Positions 41,755-56,474 of a stretch of DNA of 64,000 bases are shown one piece after another (positions within the stretch are counted from its first letter, which is position 1; each line of letters starts with the position of its first letter). The notes under the pieces were generated by a model. It was given only the letters and a program-made list of their open reading frames with translations. It was not told the DNA's origin and did not search any database. The DNA lies in assembly GCF_010686765.1 (NCBI RefSeq), contig NZ_JAAGWF010000002.1, positions 124,001-188,000 on the forward strand, in the 5' to 3' direction. The DNA comes from Geodermatophilus sabuli (GTDB taxonomy: Bacteria > Actinomycetota > Actinomycetes > Mycobacteriales > Geodermatophilaceae). Position numbers and translations under genes: made by a program.

Positions 41755-42570
41755 ATGACAGCGACCCAGGCCCACACCGGCACGACGGGTGAGAAGCTCC
41801 TCGGCCGGGTGGCCTTCGTGACCGGCGGCACCCGCGGCATCGGGGCGGCGATCTGCCGCAGCCTCGGCTCCCAGGGTGCCGACGTGGCCGCCGGCTACAG
41901 CGGGAACCAGCAGGCGGCCGAGGCCTTCTGCAGCGACTTCTCGCAGGCCTTCCCGGGCCGCAAGGTCAGCGTGCACCGGGGGGACATCGGCTCGCCCGAC
42001 GACTGCCGCCGGTCCGTCGCCGAGGTGATCGAGGAGCACGGCCGGCTCGACATCCTCGTCAACAACGCCGGGATCACCGCCGACCGGACCGTGCTCAAGA
42101 TGACCGACGACGACTGGCGCCGGGTCATCGACGTCAACCTGTCCGGGGCGTTCTACCTGTCCCAGGCGGCGCTGACGCACATGCTCGAGCGGGGCAGCGG
42201 GCGGATCGTGATGATCTCCTCGGTCATCGGCGAGACCGGTGGCATCGGCCAGGTGAACTACGCGTCGGCCAAGTCGGGCCTGTTCGGCCTGACCAAGACG
42301 CTCGCCCGCGAGGCGGCGATGCAGGTGCAGCGTGCCGGCAAGAGCGACGGCATCGGGGTCACCGTCAACGCGGTCACCCCGGGCTACACCGCGACCGAGA
42401 TGCTCGACACGGTGCCGCAGAAGGTCCTGGACGCCCTCCGCGCGAAGATCCCGCTGGGCCGGCTGGGGAACCCCGAGGAGATCGCCCGCGTGGTGCACTT
42501 CCTCTCCGCCGACGCGTCCTCCTACATCACCGGCCAGGTCTGGGGCGTCAACGGCGGACTGGACATGTAG
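41755..42570 (+). CDS. Acetoacetyl-CoA reductase-like SDR (PhaB/FabG type)
   Basis: 271 residues. NAD(P)-binding TGGTRGIGAA near residue 23, NNAGITADRTVLKMTDDDW (hallmark of PhaB/FabG), Ser in ISSVIGETGG, Y-x-x-x-K in YASAKSGL and VNAVTPGYTATEM. PhaB reduces acetoacetyl-CoA to (R)-3-hydroxybutyryl-CoA; FabG reduces 3-ketoacyl-ACP. GAGGAG lies seven bases before the ATG. The carboxylase begins 88 bases downstream after a hairpin, and then a ketoacyl synthase III, so a CoA-linked ketoacyl substrate made by these neighbours fits well. Confidence 0.88.
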   Translation: MTATQAHTGTTGEKLLGRVAFVTGGTRGIGAAICRSLGSQGADVAAGYSGNQQAAEAFCSDFSQAFPGRKVSVHRGDIGSPDDCRRSVAEVIEEHGRLDILVNNAGITADRTVLKMTDDDWRRVIDVNLSGAFYLSQAALTHMLERGSGRIVMISSVIGETGGIGQVNYASAKSGLFGLTKTLAREAAMQVQRAGKSDGIGVTVNAVTPGYTATEMLDTVPQKVLDALRAKIPLGRLGNPEEIARVVHFLSADASSYITGQVWGVNGGLDM

Positions 42571-42607
42571 GTCCCGGCCCGCAGGTCCAGACCTCCAGCC
42601 GCACGCC

Positions 42608-42635
42608 CCGGGCCCGCCACCGTCGGCGGGCCCGG
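42608..42635. promoter_or_regulatory. Intercistronic hairpin before the carboxylase gene
   Basis: CCGGGCCCGCC and GGCGGGCCCGG, 11 paired bases around loop ACCGTC, end 23 bases before the carboxylase GTG. It could attenuate transcription or process the message between the SDR and the carboxylase. Confidence 0.45.
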
Positions 42636-42658
42636 TCCACGAACCGAGAGGTGCACCG

Positions 42659-48172
<5,514 letters not shown>

Positions 48173-48205
48173 TCCCGTCCCAGCCCAGGACCCGAAAGGA
48201 CCAGC

Positions 48206-50164
48206 ATGAACGCGTTCGTCCTGAACCGGCACGGCCGGATGGTGTTCCCCGAGAACGTCATCCCGGAGCTGGACTTCTCGGCCATCGAGACGCTGGAGCA
48301 GCTCGACAGCGTCATCCGCCGCGACTTCGAGACCAAGGCCCCCAGCGGCACCGACATCCTGGAGCGGGTCCGCACCGGCTCCTACGACAACCGCTACACC
48401 CTGATGCGCGACCTGGCCCTCAACCTGTTCTGGGCCAACCGGTTCTCCATCACCATGTACGACAAGCGGCCGACCCGCTGGGGCGACGTGCCGCGGACCC
48501 GGTCCGACGTGTTCATGCCCGTCGTCGGACCGTGGGAGGAGGGGGAGACCAAGGTCGCCGCCGTCGAGGCGGCCTACCCGACGCTCCCGGCCCGGTGGGA
48601 CGCCGACGTCGAGGACCGCATCTTCGGCGTCCTGTTCGACGTCTTCGGTCACCGCAAGCACCACGCGACGACGCTGCCGGCGCTCAAGCCGACCGTCGCG
48701 GAGTTCCTCGAGCGCTCCGAGGGCCTGACCTTCAGGCTGCCCGACTACGACCCGGACTACCCGGTGTACGACTACACCGACATCCTCGACGTCTCCGAGG
48801 ACGTGCCGGAGCTGGAGGCGCTGCACCGCTGGGCGATGGTGCTGCACAACCAGTACCCGTGGGACCGGGCGAAGGTGGAGCTGGTCGAGGCCTCCCAGCT
48901 GCGCGACGACGACTTCGTGGTGCCCTTCCACCCGCGTGACGCGCAGGTCCGGGCGTTCCTGCGGCGGCTGCAGAGCGGCGCGCCCACCCGGTCGGCCGCG
49001 CCGCCGCGGGAGTCCCGCCAGCCGGTGCGGCCGTTCCCCGAGATCGACGTCCGGCGGCAGTTCACGGTCATGCCGCGGATCGAGGCCCTCACCGCGGTGC
49101 ACGGCGACCAGGTGTGCAGCAACGACGACCTGATCCGCAACACCGCCTACAACTGGTCGCCCATGAGCGCCGACGAGATCCGCACGAAGACCGGGATCGA
49201 GGAGCGCAAGTACAGCTCGCTGCCGTTGGAGGAGCTGGCCCTGCGGGCCGCGGAGGCCGCGCTGGACAAGGCCGGCCGTGGGCCCGAGGAGATCGGCGGG
49301 GTGCTGGTGTGCACCTGCACCAGCTCGCGGCTGATCCCCTCGGTGGCCACCTACCTGTGCGGCCAGCTCGGGATCTACCAGACCCACGCCGCCTACGACA
49401 TCATCGCCGCCTGCGCGGGCATGCCCTACGGCCTGGCCGAGGCCACCCGCATCCTGCAGGAGGTCCGGCGGCCGGTGCTGGTGGTCTGCGTGGAGAAGTT
49501 CTCCGACAAGATCGGCAACGTCCGGACCTCGCGGATGATCTTCGGGGACGGCGCGGCCGCGGTGGTCGTCGGGGAGGCGCCCGAGGGCACCGAACCCGAC
49601 ATCGACTTCCTGCAGACCTACGCCAGCGGCCCGGCGAGCGAGGTGAACTCGATCATCTGGCCCAACCCGGAGTTCGACAACAACATCACCGTGTTCGGCC
49701 CGCAGGTGAAGGCGCTGGCCGGCCGCTACCTCGCCCAGATGATCGAGGAGCTCGGGGCGCTGCCCCATCCCGACGGCGGGTCGGGCACCCTGCTGGACGC
49801 GGTCGAGCTGATCGTGCCGCACCAGGCCAACAAGACGATGGTCACCCAGCTGGCCGAGCGCGCCGGGCTGAGCCCCGACCGGCTCTACTTCAACATCGAG
49901 CGGGTGGGCAACGCGTCGGCGGCGAGCATCCCGCTGGCCATCCACGACGCGGTGCGCGACGGGGTCATCGCCCGACCGCAGCGGATCTTCGCGCCCGGGT
50001 TCGGGGCCGGCGCCGTGGCCGGGTACGCCGTCATGCGGATCGACCCGGCGGTCGTGGCGATCCAGGCCCCGCCGTCGGCCGGCCGGGACCCCCAGCAGCA
50101 CGCCGACGGGGGTGTCCCCGACCGGTCCACCGTCTCCGACGACATGCAGCAGGCCTTCACCTGA
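48206..50164 (+). CDS. Ketoacyl synthase III with an unknown N-terminal domain
   Basis: 652 residues. From about residue 285 it is a FabH/KAS III-like condensing enzyme with a complete triad: Cys403 in AACAGMPYG, His539 in PHQAN and Asn569 in GNASAAS. The typical N-terminal FabH signature is KTGIEERKYS. Residues 1-280 are not part of any KAS III I know; they contain DLALNLFWANRFSITMYD and VFGHRKHHATTLPALK, with many aromatic and His residues. GAAAGGA stands before the ATG and the gap to the carboxylase is 33 bases. KAS III enzymes condense acyl-CoA with malonyl-CoA or malonyl-ACP; the carboxylase upstream would make the malonyl-CoA. Confidence 0.88.
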   Translation: MNAFVLNRHGRMVFPENVIPELDFSAIETLEQLDSVIRRDFETKAPSGTDILERVRTGSYDNRYTLMRDLALNLFWANRFSITMYDKRPTRWGDVPRTRSDVFMPVVGPWEEGETKVAAVEAAYPTLPARWDADVEDRIFGVLFDVFGHRKHHATTLPALKPTVAEFLERSEGLTFRLPDYDPDYPVYDYTDILDVSEDVPELEALHRWAMVLHNQYPWDRAKVELVEASQLRDDDFVVPFHPRDAQVRAFLRRLQSGAPTRSAAPPRESRQPVRPFPEIDVRRQFTVMPRIEALTAVHGDQVCSNDDLIRNTAYNWSPMSADEIRTKTGIEERKYSSLPLEELALRAAEAALDKAGRGPEEIGGVLVCTCTSSRLIPSVATYLCGQLGIYQTHAAYDIIAACAGMPYGLAEATRILQEVRRPVLVVCVEKFSDKIGNVRTSRMIFGDGAAAVVVGEAPEGTEPDIDFLQTYASGPASEVNSIIWPNPEFDNNITVFGPQVKALAGRYLAQMIEELGALPHPDGGSGTLLDAVELIVPHQANKTMVTQLAERAGLSPDRLYFNIERVGNASAASIPLAIHDAVRDGVIARPQRIFAPGFGAGAVAGYAVMRIDPAVVAIQAPPSAGRDPQQHADGGVPDRSTVSDDMQQAFT

Positions 50165-50173
50165 GCCGGGGGG

Positions 50174-51544
50174 TCAGGGCAGCCGCACGCGCAGCACCGT
50201 CTCGCCGGGCCGGAGGTCGATGGAGATCTCGCCGCGGTGCCGGGCGACGATGCGGCGCGCCATGTCCAGGCCCAGGCCGGTGCCCTCGCCGACGCCCTTG
50301 GTGGTGAAGAAGGGGTCGAAGGCGTGCTCCCGGGTCTCCGGGGACATGCCCGGCCCGGTGTCGCCGATCTCCACCAGCACGCCGCGCCCGTCCCGTCGGG
50401 AGCAGACCCGGAGGGTGCCCTGCCCGGCCATCGCGTCCAGCGCGTTGTCGACCAGGTTGGTCCACACCTGGTTGAGCTCGCCCGCCGCCGCCTGGATGGG
50501 GGGCACGTCGGGACCGTGGTCGCGCACGACGCGCACGCCCGGCGGGATGCGGGCGGCGAGCATCACCAGCGTGCTCTCCAGCCCCTCGACGACGTCGGTC
50601 CGCTGCATCGAGGCCCGGTCGAGCTGGGAGTAGGACTTCACCGCCGCCACGAGTTCGGAGACCCGCCTGGTGGACTCGCGGACCTCGGCGAGCAGCGCCG
50701 TCGCCGACAGCGTGCTGGCCACCCACGCGAACGCCGGGTCGAGCGCGTCGCGGCCCAGCGCCGCGGCCACCCGGTCGCACCAGGCGGGGTCGGCGCCCCC
50801 GGCGGCCAGGGCGGGCGCGAGGAGCCAGTCGCGGGGGACGTCGTGGTCGGCCAGCCAGGCCGCCAGCGCGTCCTCGCGGTCGGCCACCGCCATCGGGTCC
50901 CCGGCCGGTGCGGGCTCGAGCTCCCGGCGGAGCCCGTCGAGGGCGGTGAACCCGTCGGGGCTGATGGCCGCGGTCACCAGCTCGCCGACGGAGGAGAACA
51001 GCACCTCGCACTCCGTGCCCAGGGCGTCGGCCGACCGCGCCGCCGCCGCGGCGGGGTTGTTCAGCTCGTGCGCCAGCCCCGCCGCCAGCGTGCCCAGGGA
51101 GGCCAGTGCCTCCTTCTGCCGGGCCACGCTCTCGAAGTTGCGCGCCGTCCGGACCAGGCCCTCGATCACGTGGACGCCGAAGGGGAACCAGCTGGTCGAC
51201 CACGCGCGCAGCGCCGGTGCCGCCACCCGGAAGGCCCGGCCCCGGGTCGCCGCGCGCCCGGTGGCCAGGTACACCCCGTGCTCGTCCCACGCCCGGAAGC
51301 CGCCGGCCCACCGGCCGGGCACGTCCATCGCGCCGAGCACCGTCTCCTCGTGGCCCAGGTGCCGGACGAGGTCGATGCGGCCCTCCAGCAGGACCCACCA
51401 CGAGTCGGCGGGGCGGCCCTCGCGGAACAGCTCGTCGCCCGGCGCGAAGGTCAGCTCGGTGCCCAGCGAGCACAGCTCGCCCAGCTGGTCGTCGCCGGTC
51501 CCGTCGAAGAGGACGAGGGGACGCAGCTCTCCGACGTCGGTCAT
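50174..51544 (-). CDS. Sensor histidine kinase with N-terminal cyclic nucleotide-binding domain
   Basis: 456 residues. Residues about 10-125 form a cNMP-binding fold (TFAPGDELFREGRPAD, VLLEGRIDLVRHLG). The His-phospho-acceptor domain has LAAGLAHELNNPA with His near 170. The ATPase region shows NLVDNALDAMAG (N box), GDTGPGM (G1) and TTKGVGEGTGLGLDMA (G2). There is no membrane segment, so it is a soluble kinase that may sense cAMP or another ligand. No response regulator is adjacent. The stop is nine bases from the convergent ketoacyl synthase stop, and TACCGT five bases before the ATG may be its promoter. Confidence 0.9.
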   Translation of the reverse strand: MTDVGELRPLVLFDGTGDDQLGELCSLGTELTFAPGDELFREGRPADSWWVLLEGRIDLVRHLGHEETVLGAMDVPGRWAGGFRAWDEHGVYLATGRAATRGRAFRVAAPALRAWSTSWFPFGVHVIEGLVRTARNFESVARQKEALASLGTLAAGLAHELNNPAAAAARSADALGTECEVLFSSVGELVTAAISPDGFTALDGLRRELEPAPAGDPMAVADREDALAAWLADHDVPRDWLLAPALAAGGADPAWCDRVAAALGRDALDPAFAWVASTLSATALLAEVRESTRRVSELVAAVKSYSQLDRASMQRTDVVEGLESTLVMLAARIPPGVRVVRDHGPDVPPIQAAAGELNQVWTNLVDNALDAMAGQGTLRVCSRRDGRGVLVEIGDTGPGMSPETREHAFDPFFTTKGVGEGTGLGLDMARRIVARHRGEISIDLRPGETVLRVRLP

Positions 51545-51610
51545 GCCGGACGGTACCGCCGCGTCCCGGGAGGCGGGACCGCCTCGCCCCCGGCCCCGCG
51601 GACGGCGCGC

Positions 51611-51616
51611 TACCTT
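51611..51616 (+). promoter_or_regulatory. -10 element of a leaderless promoter (kynA)
   Basis: TACCTT is followed by seven bases and the GTG at 51624; there is no ribosome site. Confidence 0.6.
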
Positions 51617-51623
51617 CGCGGCC

Positions 51624-52493
51624 GTGGCAGCGTCGGAGCAGGAACCGCGCCGGTCGGTCCGGCCGCTCGAGGACTCGATCCGGACCGACCTCGGCCAGGG
51701 CCTGAGCTACGCCGCCTACCTCGACCTCGAGCGGCTGCTGGCCGCCCAGCACCCGCGCAGCCGTCCCGAGCACCACGACGAGCTGCTGTTCATCGTCCAG
51801 CACCAGACCAGCGAGCTCTGGCTGAAACTGGTCCTGCACGAGCTGCGGGCCGCCCGCCGGTACCTGTCCGACGACGACCTGGGGCCGGCGCTGAAGTGCC
51901 TGGCGCGGGTGAAGCACGTGGCGCGGACCCTCACCGAGCAGTGGTCGGTGCTGGCGACGCTGACCCCGCGGGAGTACGCCCAGTTCCGCGGCTCGCTGGG
52001 CACGGCGTCGGGGTTCCAGTCCGCCCAGTACCGGGCCGTGGAGTTCGTCCTCGGGAACAAGGACCGCGCCCTGCTGCGGGTGTTCGCCGGCGACCCCGCG
52101 GCCGCCGCGATGCTCACCGGGCTGCTCGAGGAGCCGACCCTCTACGACGAGTTCCTCCGGCTCCTGGCCCGGCTGGGCTTCGCCGTCCCGCCCGCCGTCC
52201 TGGGGCGGGACGTCCGCGAGGCGTGGACGTTCCAGCCGGACCTGGTGCCGGTGTTCCGGGAGATCTACGAGTCGGCCGAGACGCCGTGGGGGGTGTACGA
52301 GGCCTGCGAGAGCCTGGTCGACATCGAGGACGACATCCAGTTCTGGCGGTTCCGCCACCTCCGCACCGTGCAGCGGACGATCGGGTTCAAGACCGGCACC
52401 GGCGGCTCCTCCGGGGTGGGCTTCCTGCGGCGTGCCCTCGACCTCACGTTCTTCCCGGAGCTGTACGCCGTCCGCACCGAGATCGGCAGCTGA
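51624..52493 (+). CDS. kynA: Tryptophan 2,3-dioxygenase
   Basis: 289-residue heme enzyme that opens the indole ring of L-tryptophan to N-formylkynurenine. Family marks are LSYAAYLDLERLL, FIVQHQTSELWLKL with the substrate-side His, FRGSLGTASGFQSAQYR and FWRFRHLRTVQRTIG with the heme-ligand His, then GTGGSSGVGFLR (each short of the full conserved block). Length matches bacterial KynA (about 280). The GTG start is leaderless. No kynB, kynU or anthranilate genes lie nearby, so the pathway is scattered or the product has another use. Confidence 0.93.
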   Translation: MAASEQEPRRSVRPLEDSIRTDLGQGLSYAAYLDLERLLAAQHPRSRPEHHDELLFIVQHQTSELWLKLVLHELRAARRYLSDDDLGPALKCLARVKHVARTLTEQWSVLATLTPREYAQFRGSLGTASGFQSAQYRAVEFVLGNKDRALLRVFAGDPAAAAMLTGLLEEPTLYDEFLRLLARLGFAVPPAVLGRDVREAWTFQPDLVPVFREIYESAETPWGVYEACESLVDIEDDIQFWRFRHLRTVQRTIGFKTGTGGSSGVGFLRRALDLTFFPELYAVRTEIGS

Positions 52494-52510
52494 GCGGCCG
52501 CCGGTGGCCC

Positions 52511-52543
52511 GCCAGCGGGGCCGGCCGGGCCGGCCCCGCTGGC
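52511..52543. terminator. Bidirectional hairpin terminator
   Basis: A perfect 15-base stem (GCCAGCGGGGCCGGC and GCCGGCCCCGCTGGC) with loop CGG, between the stops of kynA (52493) and the convergent small gene (52551). Confidence 0.8.
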
Positions 52544-52550
52544 GAGGAGC

Positions 52551-52820
52551 TCAGTCGCCGGTGCGGGTGACCCCGAACATCAGCACCCGCCGGCCGACGT
52601 CGTAGTGCACGGTCTTGGTGTTGGCGAGCAGGTCCTGCAGGTTGTCCGCGTCGTCCGGGTCCAGCGTGAGGACCTCCTCCCAGGCGCCCTGGTCGAGGAC
52701 CAGCTGCAGCGTGTAGGTGCCCGGCTTGCCGGGCTCGCCGGCGGTCCAGCTGAACTGGTAGTGGCTGAGCTGGCGGACCTGGATCGAGTTGTCGGTGACC
52801 GGCTGCGGGACGTCGGGCAT
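52551..52820 (-). CDS. Small hypothetical protein (89 residues)
   Basis: 89 residues starting MPDVPQPVTDNSIQVRQLSHY. It is acidic with short beta-strand-like stretches (YQFSWTAGEPGKPGTYTLQL, VHYDVGRRVLMFGV); no signal, membrane or Cys. GAGGGAG lies about eight bases before the ATG at 52820. It is preceded by the intergenic region after oleD and has its own terminator hairpin shared with kynA. Family not recognised. Confidence 0.7.
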   Translation of the reverse strand: MPDVPQPVTDNSIQVRQLSHYQFSWTAGEPGKPGTYTLQLVLDQGAWEEVLTLDPDDADNLQDLLANTKTVHYDVGRRVLMFGVTRTGD

Positions 52821-52926
52821 GTCGTCTCCCTCTTCTCGGATCGGGACCCGGCGCTGTGACGCCGGCCACCACGCCCCTACCCCGGCCGTGCGCCGCGGAC
52901 TCACCGGCGCGCCGGGCGGATCGTCC

Positions 52927-53895
52927 TCAGGCGGTGGCGTACCAGGCGGCGAGGCGGGCGAAGCCCTCGTCCAGGCCCACCTGCGGTGCCCAACCCAGCG
53001 CCGCGCGGGTGCGCCGCTGGTCGAACCAGTGCGCGGTCGACAGCTGCTCGGCGAGGAAGCGGGTCATCGGCGGCGTGGCCCGCCGCCGGAGGAGCGCCCA
53101 CACCCCCTCGACGGCGGCACCGGCGACCCATGCCGCGGCGACCGGCACCCGGCCGCGCGGGCCCGGCACCCCGGCGGCGGCGCACAGCCGGGCGAGGACC
53201 TCCCCGACCGGGCGCGGCTGGCCGTTGGAGACCACCAGCGGCTCGCCGTGCACCGGCCCGCAGGCGTCGACAGCGGCGACGAGGGCGGCCGCCGCGTTGT
53301 CGACGTAGGTGGTGTCGATGAGCGCGGCGCCCGAACCCAGGACCGGCAACCGGCCGGCGCGGGCACGGGCGACGATCCGCTCGACCAGCTGGGTGTCCCC
53401 GGGCCCCCACACCAGGTGCGGCCGGATCGCCAGCACGGCCAGGCCGGGGGAGTCCGCGGCCAGTGCCAGGCGCTCGGCCTCGGCCTTGGACCGCGCGTAG
53501 TGCCCCCGGGCGCGCGCCGGGTCGGCCGGGTCGGCCCCGGCTCCGGCCAGGGCCGACCCGGCGTGCGCCACCGACGGGGAGGAGACGTGCACCAGCCGGC
53601 CGACGTCCCCGGCGCGGCAGCCGGCGACGACGCTGGCGGTGCCCTCGACGTTGGCGCGGGCGTACTCCGCCCACCGGCCGGTGACGTCGACCTTCGCGGC
53701 GAGGTGGACGACGGCGTCCTGACCGCGGGCGGCGCGGGCCACGGCCGCGGGGTCGGCGACGTCGGCGAGCACCTCGGCGCAGGGCAGGCCCGCCGGCCGG
53801 CGCTGCAGCACGGTCACGTCGTCGCCGCGGTCGATCAGCCGGGCGGCGGTGGCCCGGCCCAGCATCCCGCTGGCCCCGGTGACCAGCACCCTCAC
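52927..53895 (-). CDS. oleD: 2-alkyl-3-oxoalkanoate reductase OleD
   Basis: 322-residue NAD(P)-dependent reductase of the extended SDR/3beta-HSD family. Rossmann motif VTGASGMLG at the N-terminus, catalytic Y-x-x-x-K in YARSKAEAE near residue 145, and a VWGPGDTQLVERI segment usual in 3beta-HSD/OleD proteins. It reduces the 2-alkyl-3-ketoacid from OleA to the 2-alkyl-3-hydroxyacid. The GTG start overlaps the OleBC stop as GTGA. It is last in the ole operon. Confidence 0.88.
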   Translation of the reverse strand: MRVLVTGASGMLGRATAARLIDRGDDVTVLQRRPAGLPCAEVLADVADPAAVARAARGQDAVVHLAAKVDVTGRWAEYARANVEGTASVVAGCRAGDVGRLVHVSSPSVAHAGSALAGAGADPADPARARGHYARSKAEAERLALAADSPGLAVLAIRPHLVWGPGDTQLVERIVARARAGRLPVLGSGAALIDTTYVDNAAAALVAAVDACGPVHGEPLVVSNGQPRPVGEVLARLCAAAGVPGPRGRVPVAAAWVAGAAVEGVWALLRRRATPPMTRFLAEQLSTAHWFDQRRTRAALGWAPQVGLDEGFARLAAWYATA

Positions 53896-56474
53896 CGGCG
53901 GGACCGGCGCCGCGACGACCCGAGGGTGCCGCTGCCGGCCAGCGCCCGCGCCACCTGCCGGGCGACCTCCCGGCGGTCCACCTTCGACTGGTGCCGGATG
54001 TCCACCGGCAGCGCGCCGGCGACCAGCACCGCCGCGAGCTCCGTCCCGGCCGCGGCCCGGACGGCGTCCGCGAGCTCGGAGGACGCCGGCCGCAGCGCGG
54101 CCCGGCGGGCGGGAGCGGAGGAGGGGACGACGACGACCGCCAGCACCTGCGCGCCCGCCGGTCCCACGCCGACGGCCGCCGCCGCCGCCACCCCGGGCAG
54201 CCGCTCGACCCGCTGCTCGATGCCGACCGGCGTGACCGGGCCGGCGGCGGTGGCGACGACGTGCGGCAGCCGGCCCTCGATCCACAGCCGGCCGTCGTCG
54301 TCGAGGTGGCCGACGTCCCCGGTGCGGTGCCAGCCGGGCGGCCGGGCGGTGGCCCGTTCGGTGGCCCAGAGGGCGTCGTAGCGGTCCTTGACGTGGGCCG
54401 CGCGCACGCAGACCTCGCCCGTGCAGCCGGGCTCGTCGGTGAGCGGCCCGTCGGCGGCGCCGTCGGCCGACAGCGGGCTCAGCCGGACCTCCACACCGGG
54501 CAGCGGCCGGCCCACGCAGACGCCCTCCCCGTCGCCGGCCGCCTCGATCCCGGCGAGCGACACGTCGGTGACCGGCAGCACCTCGGTCATCCCGTAGGGG
54601 GTGTGCGGATCGGCCGCCGGGAGCACCGCGCGCACCGCGCGCAGCAGCGCCGCCGGCACCGGCGCGCCGGCCGACATCAGCAGGCGGACCCCCGCCAGCG
54701 GGGCGCGCCGCTCGTCCGGGAGGTCGCCCGCGGTGGTGACCACCCGGCGGAGCGCCGCGGGGGAGGCGAACACCACGGTGGCGCCGACGGCGGCGACCGC
54801 GTCGGCGAGTGCCGCGGCGGTGAGCGACCCGGGCGCGGTCACGTCGATGTCAGGGACCGCCGAGGCGATGCCGAGCCCCGGGCCGAGCAGGGCGAACGGC
54901 GCGAAGGCCGCCACGAACCGGTCGCCGGCGGTCAGGCCGTAGGTGGACCGCACCAGCTGCAGCTGCGCCAGCGCCTGCCGCTGGGTGTAGACGACCCCCT
55001 TGGCCGGGCCGGTGGCGCCGGAGGTGAACAGCACCGCGCAGTCGTCGTCCGGGCCGAGGCCGGCCGGTGCCGGGGCCGACGGGCCGCGCCGCTCCAGGCC
55101 GGCCAGGTCGTGCCCGGCGCCCAGCGCGCGCGCCGCGGCCCGGGCGCCCCCGGCGGCGATGCGGGCGCCGGGCAGCCGCATGAGCCGGGCGGCGGTCAGC
55201 CCGGGCAGGCCGCCGATCACGTGGTCGGGGGCGGCGCTGCGCAGCGCGCGGCGCATGCCGGCCAGCCCCAGTCCCTTGTCGGCGACGACGATGACCCCGC
55301 CGGCGCGCCACACGGCGTAGACCGCGGCGGTCAGGTCGGCCGAGGGCTCCACCAGCAGCGCCACCCGGTGCCCGGGCCGGACGCCGGCGGCCGCGAGCCC
55401 CGCGGCGAGGTCCTCGACCCGCCGGGCCAGCGCGGCCCAGCTGACGGTTCCCCCGCCGACCTCGACCACGGCCGGGGAGTCGTCGCCGGCCCGGTCGGCC
55501 AGTGCCGACCACAGCCGGCGGCCGTCGTCCACCGCGGAGGGGGCGGGGTCGGCCGGCGCCGCCCGGTCGAGGTCGGCCACCCACTGCCCGACGGCGTCCG
55601 CGTACTGCGGTGCGTCCTCGGGCAGCAGGTGCGAGGCGCCCTCGTAGCGGTGCAGCCGGGCCTGCGGCAGCCGCGTCCGCAGGTCGGCCAGGTACCGCTC
55701 GCCGAAGACCGGGTCGCGCGGGCCCCACAGCAGCAGCGCCGGGACGTCGAGGGAGCGGATGCCCTCCGCGATGGACTCCTGCACCGGGCGGGACGGGTGG
55801 CCGGGCGCGAACGGGATGTCGGCCACGAAGTCCCCGACCGAGCGCCGGCGGGCCGCCGAGCGGTAGGGCGCGGCGAAGGCCCGGCGGACGCCGGCCGGCA
55901 GCGGCGGCCAGGACAGCGCGGTCGTCGCCCGGACGAACACCGGTGTGCCGACGGTGACCGCCGCCCGGACGCCGGGGGCGTGGGCCAGCCGGATCAGCGC
56001 CGGGCCGAGGTCCCCCTCCGGCATGGCGACCGCGGTGTTGGCCAGCACGATCCCGCGCAGCTGCTCGCGGTGCGCCAGCGCCCAGCCCAGCGAGATCACC
56101 CCGCCCCAGTCGTGCCCGACCGTGACCACCGGCCCGGTCAGGCCGAGGGCGGCGGTGAGGTCGCCGAGGTCGTCGACCCGCTGGCGCAGCGTGCGCGCCG
56201 CGGACAGCCGCTGGGACCAGCCCATGCCGAGCTGGTCGACCGCGACCACGCGCCAGCCCGGCGGGGCGCCGGCCAGCAGCCGCCGCCACAGGTAGGACCA
56301 GGTGGGGTTGCCGTGCACGCACAGCAGCGTGCCCACCGGGTCCGCGGTGCCGGTGTCGAGGACGTGCCAGTCGTGCTCGGCGCCGGTGCGGTCGGCGACG
56401 CGCAGGCGGCGGGACCAGGCCGGGTCGAGCCCGGGCAGGTCGGTCGGGACGCCGGGGGTGGGCGCCGCCGTCAC
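53892..56474 (-). CDS. oleBC: Fused OleB beta-lactone decarboxylase and OleC beta-lactone synthetase
   Basis: 860 residues. The N-terminal third (about 1-300) is an alpha/beta hydrolase of the haloalkane-dehalogenase type with Asp nucleophile in GHDWGGVIS near residue 110 and GASHLL His near 285; this is OleB, which decarboxylates the beta-lactone to the alkene. The rest is an AMP-dependent synthetase with FTSGATGPAKG near 485, the YGMTE motif and GWHRTGDVGH near 720; this is OleC, which makes the beta-lactone. OleBC fusions are known in actinobacteria such as Micrococcus. GTG start overlaps the oleA stop as GTGA, so the chain is translationally coupled. Confidence 0.9.
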   Translation of the reverse strand: MTAAPTPGVPTDLPGLDPAWSRRLRVADRTGAEHDWHVLDTGTADPVGTLLCVHGNPTWSYLWRRLLAGAPPGWRVVAVDQLGMGWSQRLSAARTLRQRVDDLGDLTAALGLTGPVVTVGHDWGGVISLGWALAHREQLRGIVLANTAVAMPEGDLGPALIRLAHAPGVRAAVTVGTPVFVRATTALSWPPLPAGVRRAFAAPYRSAARRRSVGDFVADIPFAPGHPSRPVQESIAEGIRSLDVPALLLWGPRDPVFGERYLADLRTRLPQARLHRYEGASHLLPEDAPQYADAVGQWVADLDRAAPADPAPSAVDDGRRLWSALADRAGDDSPAVVEVGGGTVSWAALARRVEDLAAGLAAAGVRPGHRVALLVEPSADLTAAVYAVWRAGGVIVVADKGLGLAGMRRALRSAAPDHVIGGLPGLTAARLMRLPGARIAAGGARAAARALGAGHDLAGLERRGPSAPAPAGLGPDDDCAVLFTSGATGPAKGVVYTQRQALAQLQLVRSTYGLTAGDRFVAAFAPFALLGPGLGIASAVPDIDVTAPGSLTAAALADAVAAVGATVVFASPAALRRVVTTAGDLPDERRAPLAGVRLLMSAGAPVPAALLRAVRAVLPAADPHTPYGMTEVLPVTDVSLAGIEAAGDGEGVCVGRPLPGVEVRLSPLSADGAADGPLTDEPGCTGEVCVRAAHVKDRYDALWATERATARPPGWHRTGDVGHLDDDGRLWIEGRLPHVVATAAGPVTPVGIEQRVERLPGVAAAAAVGVGPAGAQVLAVVVVPSSAPARRAALRPASSELADAVRAAAGTELAAVLVAGALPVDIRHQSKVDRREVARQVARALAGSGTLGSSRRRSRR

